This document shows positions 4,904 through 5,668 of a DNA stretch of 5,668 bases, piece after piece; positions within the stretch are counted from its first letter, which is position 1; each line of letters opens with the position of its first letter. Both the position numbers and the translations under genes were made by a program. The DNA is from Chloroflexi bacterium RBG_16_70_13 (lineage in GTDB: Bacteria > Chloroflexota > Limnocylindria > Limnocylindrales > CSP1-4). The stretch lies in NCBI GenBank assembly GCA_001795245.1, contig MGOD01000033.1, positions 16,778 through 22,445 of the forward strand, written 5' to 3'. The notes under the pieces were generated by a model. It did no database searches, was not told where the DNA came from, and worked only from the letters and a program-made list of their open reading frames with translations.

Positions 4904-4936
4904 AACGAGACCCGGACCCTCCTCCGGGTCTCGTTT
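4904..4936. terminator. Strong bidirectional terminator hairpin
   Basis: AACGAGACCCGGA (4904-4916) and TCCGGGTCTCGTT (4923-4935) form a perfect 13-bp stem with a 6-nt loop. On the plus strand the stem runs into TTT (4934-4936); on the minus strand it is followed by TCTT. It lies between the stop of the 31-residue ORF (4846) and the stop of the convergent LuxR-family gene (4975), so it can end both transcripts. It is the clearest terminator in the window. Confidence 0.78.
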
Positions 4937-4974
4937 CATGATTCCCGGGGATCCAATCCGTCCCGTAACGCGGG

Positions 4975-5668
4975 CTACGCGCCGCGGCTCGGGAGGAGCT
5001 CGAGGCGGACCGCGACCATCGCGGCTTCGACCCTGCCCGACACGCCGAGCTTCGAGAGGATGTTCCCGACGTGGACGCCGACGGTCTTCTGGCTGATGAA
5101 GAGGCGCTCCCCGATCTCCCGGTTCGTCCGTCCCTGGACGATGAGCCCGAGCACCTCGCGCTCGCGGTTCGACAGGCCGAAGGCGGCCTCGGTGCGAGCC
5201 GCGGGCGGCCCGACGAAGGCCTCGGCGATGCCGCCGGCTGGCATGGCCGCAATCCTGGACGCTTCTGGCGAGCCGGCCCGTGCCCGGTGCTCTGGGACGC
5301 CTGACGCCGCGGCGACCGCGGTGCCCGCGGATGGGATCCCCGGGCCCGTCGCGACGAGGCGGCCTCCCTCCACCGTCCTCGCCCCAGCCGCCGCTCCTGC
5401 ACCCGCAGCTGCCACCGTCCCTGATCCCTCGGCGAACGCGACCGCGCCCGGCTCCGCGTCACGAGCCGGGGTCTCGGGCTCCACGGCGGGGACCGGCGGC
5501 AACGTGATGAGCGCCCGGCCCGCGAGCTCCTCGAGCTGTCGGACGAGCGGCGCGGCACCGAGGTCGCGGGCGATCCGGACGGCCTCGAGAAGCGGCCCTC
5601 TCGCGGCCGCGCGGCCCTCCCTGGCATCACGCGCCGGGAGCGCTGCCTCGGCCTGGCGCCAGCGCGCT
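4975..5668 (-). CDS. LuxR-family transcriptional regulator, C-terminal part (5' truncated)
   Basis: The frame is open from the right edge (first full codon 5665-5667) to a TAG at 4975-4977, giving 230 residues; the true start is outside the window. A TTG at 5500-5502 is not the start, because the upstream residues belong to the same protein: helical segments WRQAEAALPARDAREGR and LLEAVRIARDLGAAPLVRQL resemble the TPR-like helices that end large ATPase-type LuxR regulators. An Ala/Gly/Pro-rich linker of roughly 100 residues follows (about 56-162), which is unusually long. The end is a GerE/LuxR helix-turn-helix: LSNREREVLGLIVQGRTNRE with IGERLFISQKTVGVHVGNIL and KLGVSGRVEA (about 165-216), carrying the conserved REREVL, TNREI, KTV-H and KLGV features. 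It is expected to bind DNA as a dimer and respond to a signal sensed by the missing N-terminal part. Targets are unknown. Confidence 0.88.
   Translation of the reverse strand, partial: ARWRQAEAALPARDAREGRAAARGPLLEAVRIARDLGAAPLVRQLEELAGRALITLPPVPAVEPETPARDAEPGAVAFAEGSGTVAAAGAGAAAGARTVEGGRLVATGPGIPSAGTAVAAASGVPEHRARAGSPEASRIAAMPAGGIAEAFVGPPAARTEAAFGLSNREREVLGLIVQGRTNREIGERLFISQKTVGVHVGNILSKLGVSGRVEAAMVAVRLELLPSRGA

Noticed and set aside
1..5668. CRISPR array, tRNA or rRNA genes
   Set aside because: No regularly spaced repeats, no tRNA arm pattern such as the GGTTCGAATCC-like T arm, and no rRNA sequence were recognised on either strand.

Overview
This is a GC-rich window of ordinary bacterial chromosome with very high G/C at third codon positions. 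Two envelope lipoproteins, an exported SGNH hydrolase, two stand-alone aminoacyl-tRNA editing enzymes and a large LuxR-type regulator lie side by side. Together with a mix of strong Shine-Dalgarno starts and apparently leaderless starts, this fits an environmental Chloroflexota (Limnocylindria-like) genome. A high-GC actinobacterium is the main alternative. The taxonomic guess is inference; the window has no rRNA or other marker. No tRNA, CRISPR, insertion sequence or phage gene was seen.

Layout. Positions 1-234 (+) hold the C-terminal end of an unrecognised gene, followed 20 nt later by a 301-residue lipoprotein (255-1160, +). It converges on a YbaK/ProX-type deacylase (1173-1691, -), which lies downstream of a secreted SGNH/GDSL hydrolase (1847-2701, -). 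A 190-nt divergent control region (2702-2891) separates the hydrolase from an LppX/LprG-like lipoprotein (2892-3659, +). That lipoprotein converges on an AlaX alanyl-tRNA editing protein (3697-4443, -). A 307-nt gap (4444-4750) then leads to a previously easy-to-miss 31-residue membrane peptide (4751-4846, +). The window ends with the C-terminal 230 residues of a LuxR-family regulator (4975 to the right edge, -), whose start lies outside.

Functional themes. Two enzymes (YbaK-like and AlaX) clear mischarged tRNAs in trans. Three proteins (two lipoproteins and the SGNH hydrolase) act at or outside the membrane. Nothing suggests that all these genes form one pathway; strands alternate and most units look monocistronic. 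All three convergent junctions carry a perfect inverted repeat that could stop transcription from both sides; the one at 4904-4935 is by far the most convincing.

Most interesting point. The 31-residue hydrophobic ORF has a good ribosome-binding site, but the 84 nt immediately before its ATG (4666-4749) can fold into one long rod that pairs the ribosome-binding site and most of the spacer up to the ATG. A strong terminator follows the ORF. A sealed ribosome-binding site, a tiny single-helix membrane peptide and a compact terminated transcript resemble a regulated small membrane protein or the toxin half of a type I toxin-antitoxin pair. This is a hypothesis from sequence only.
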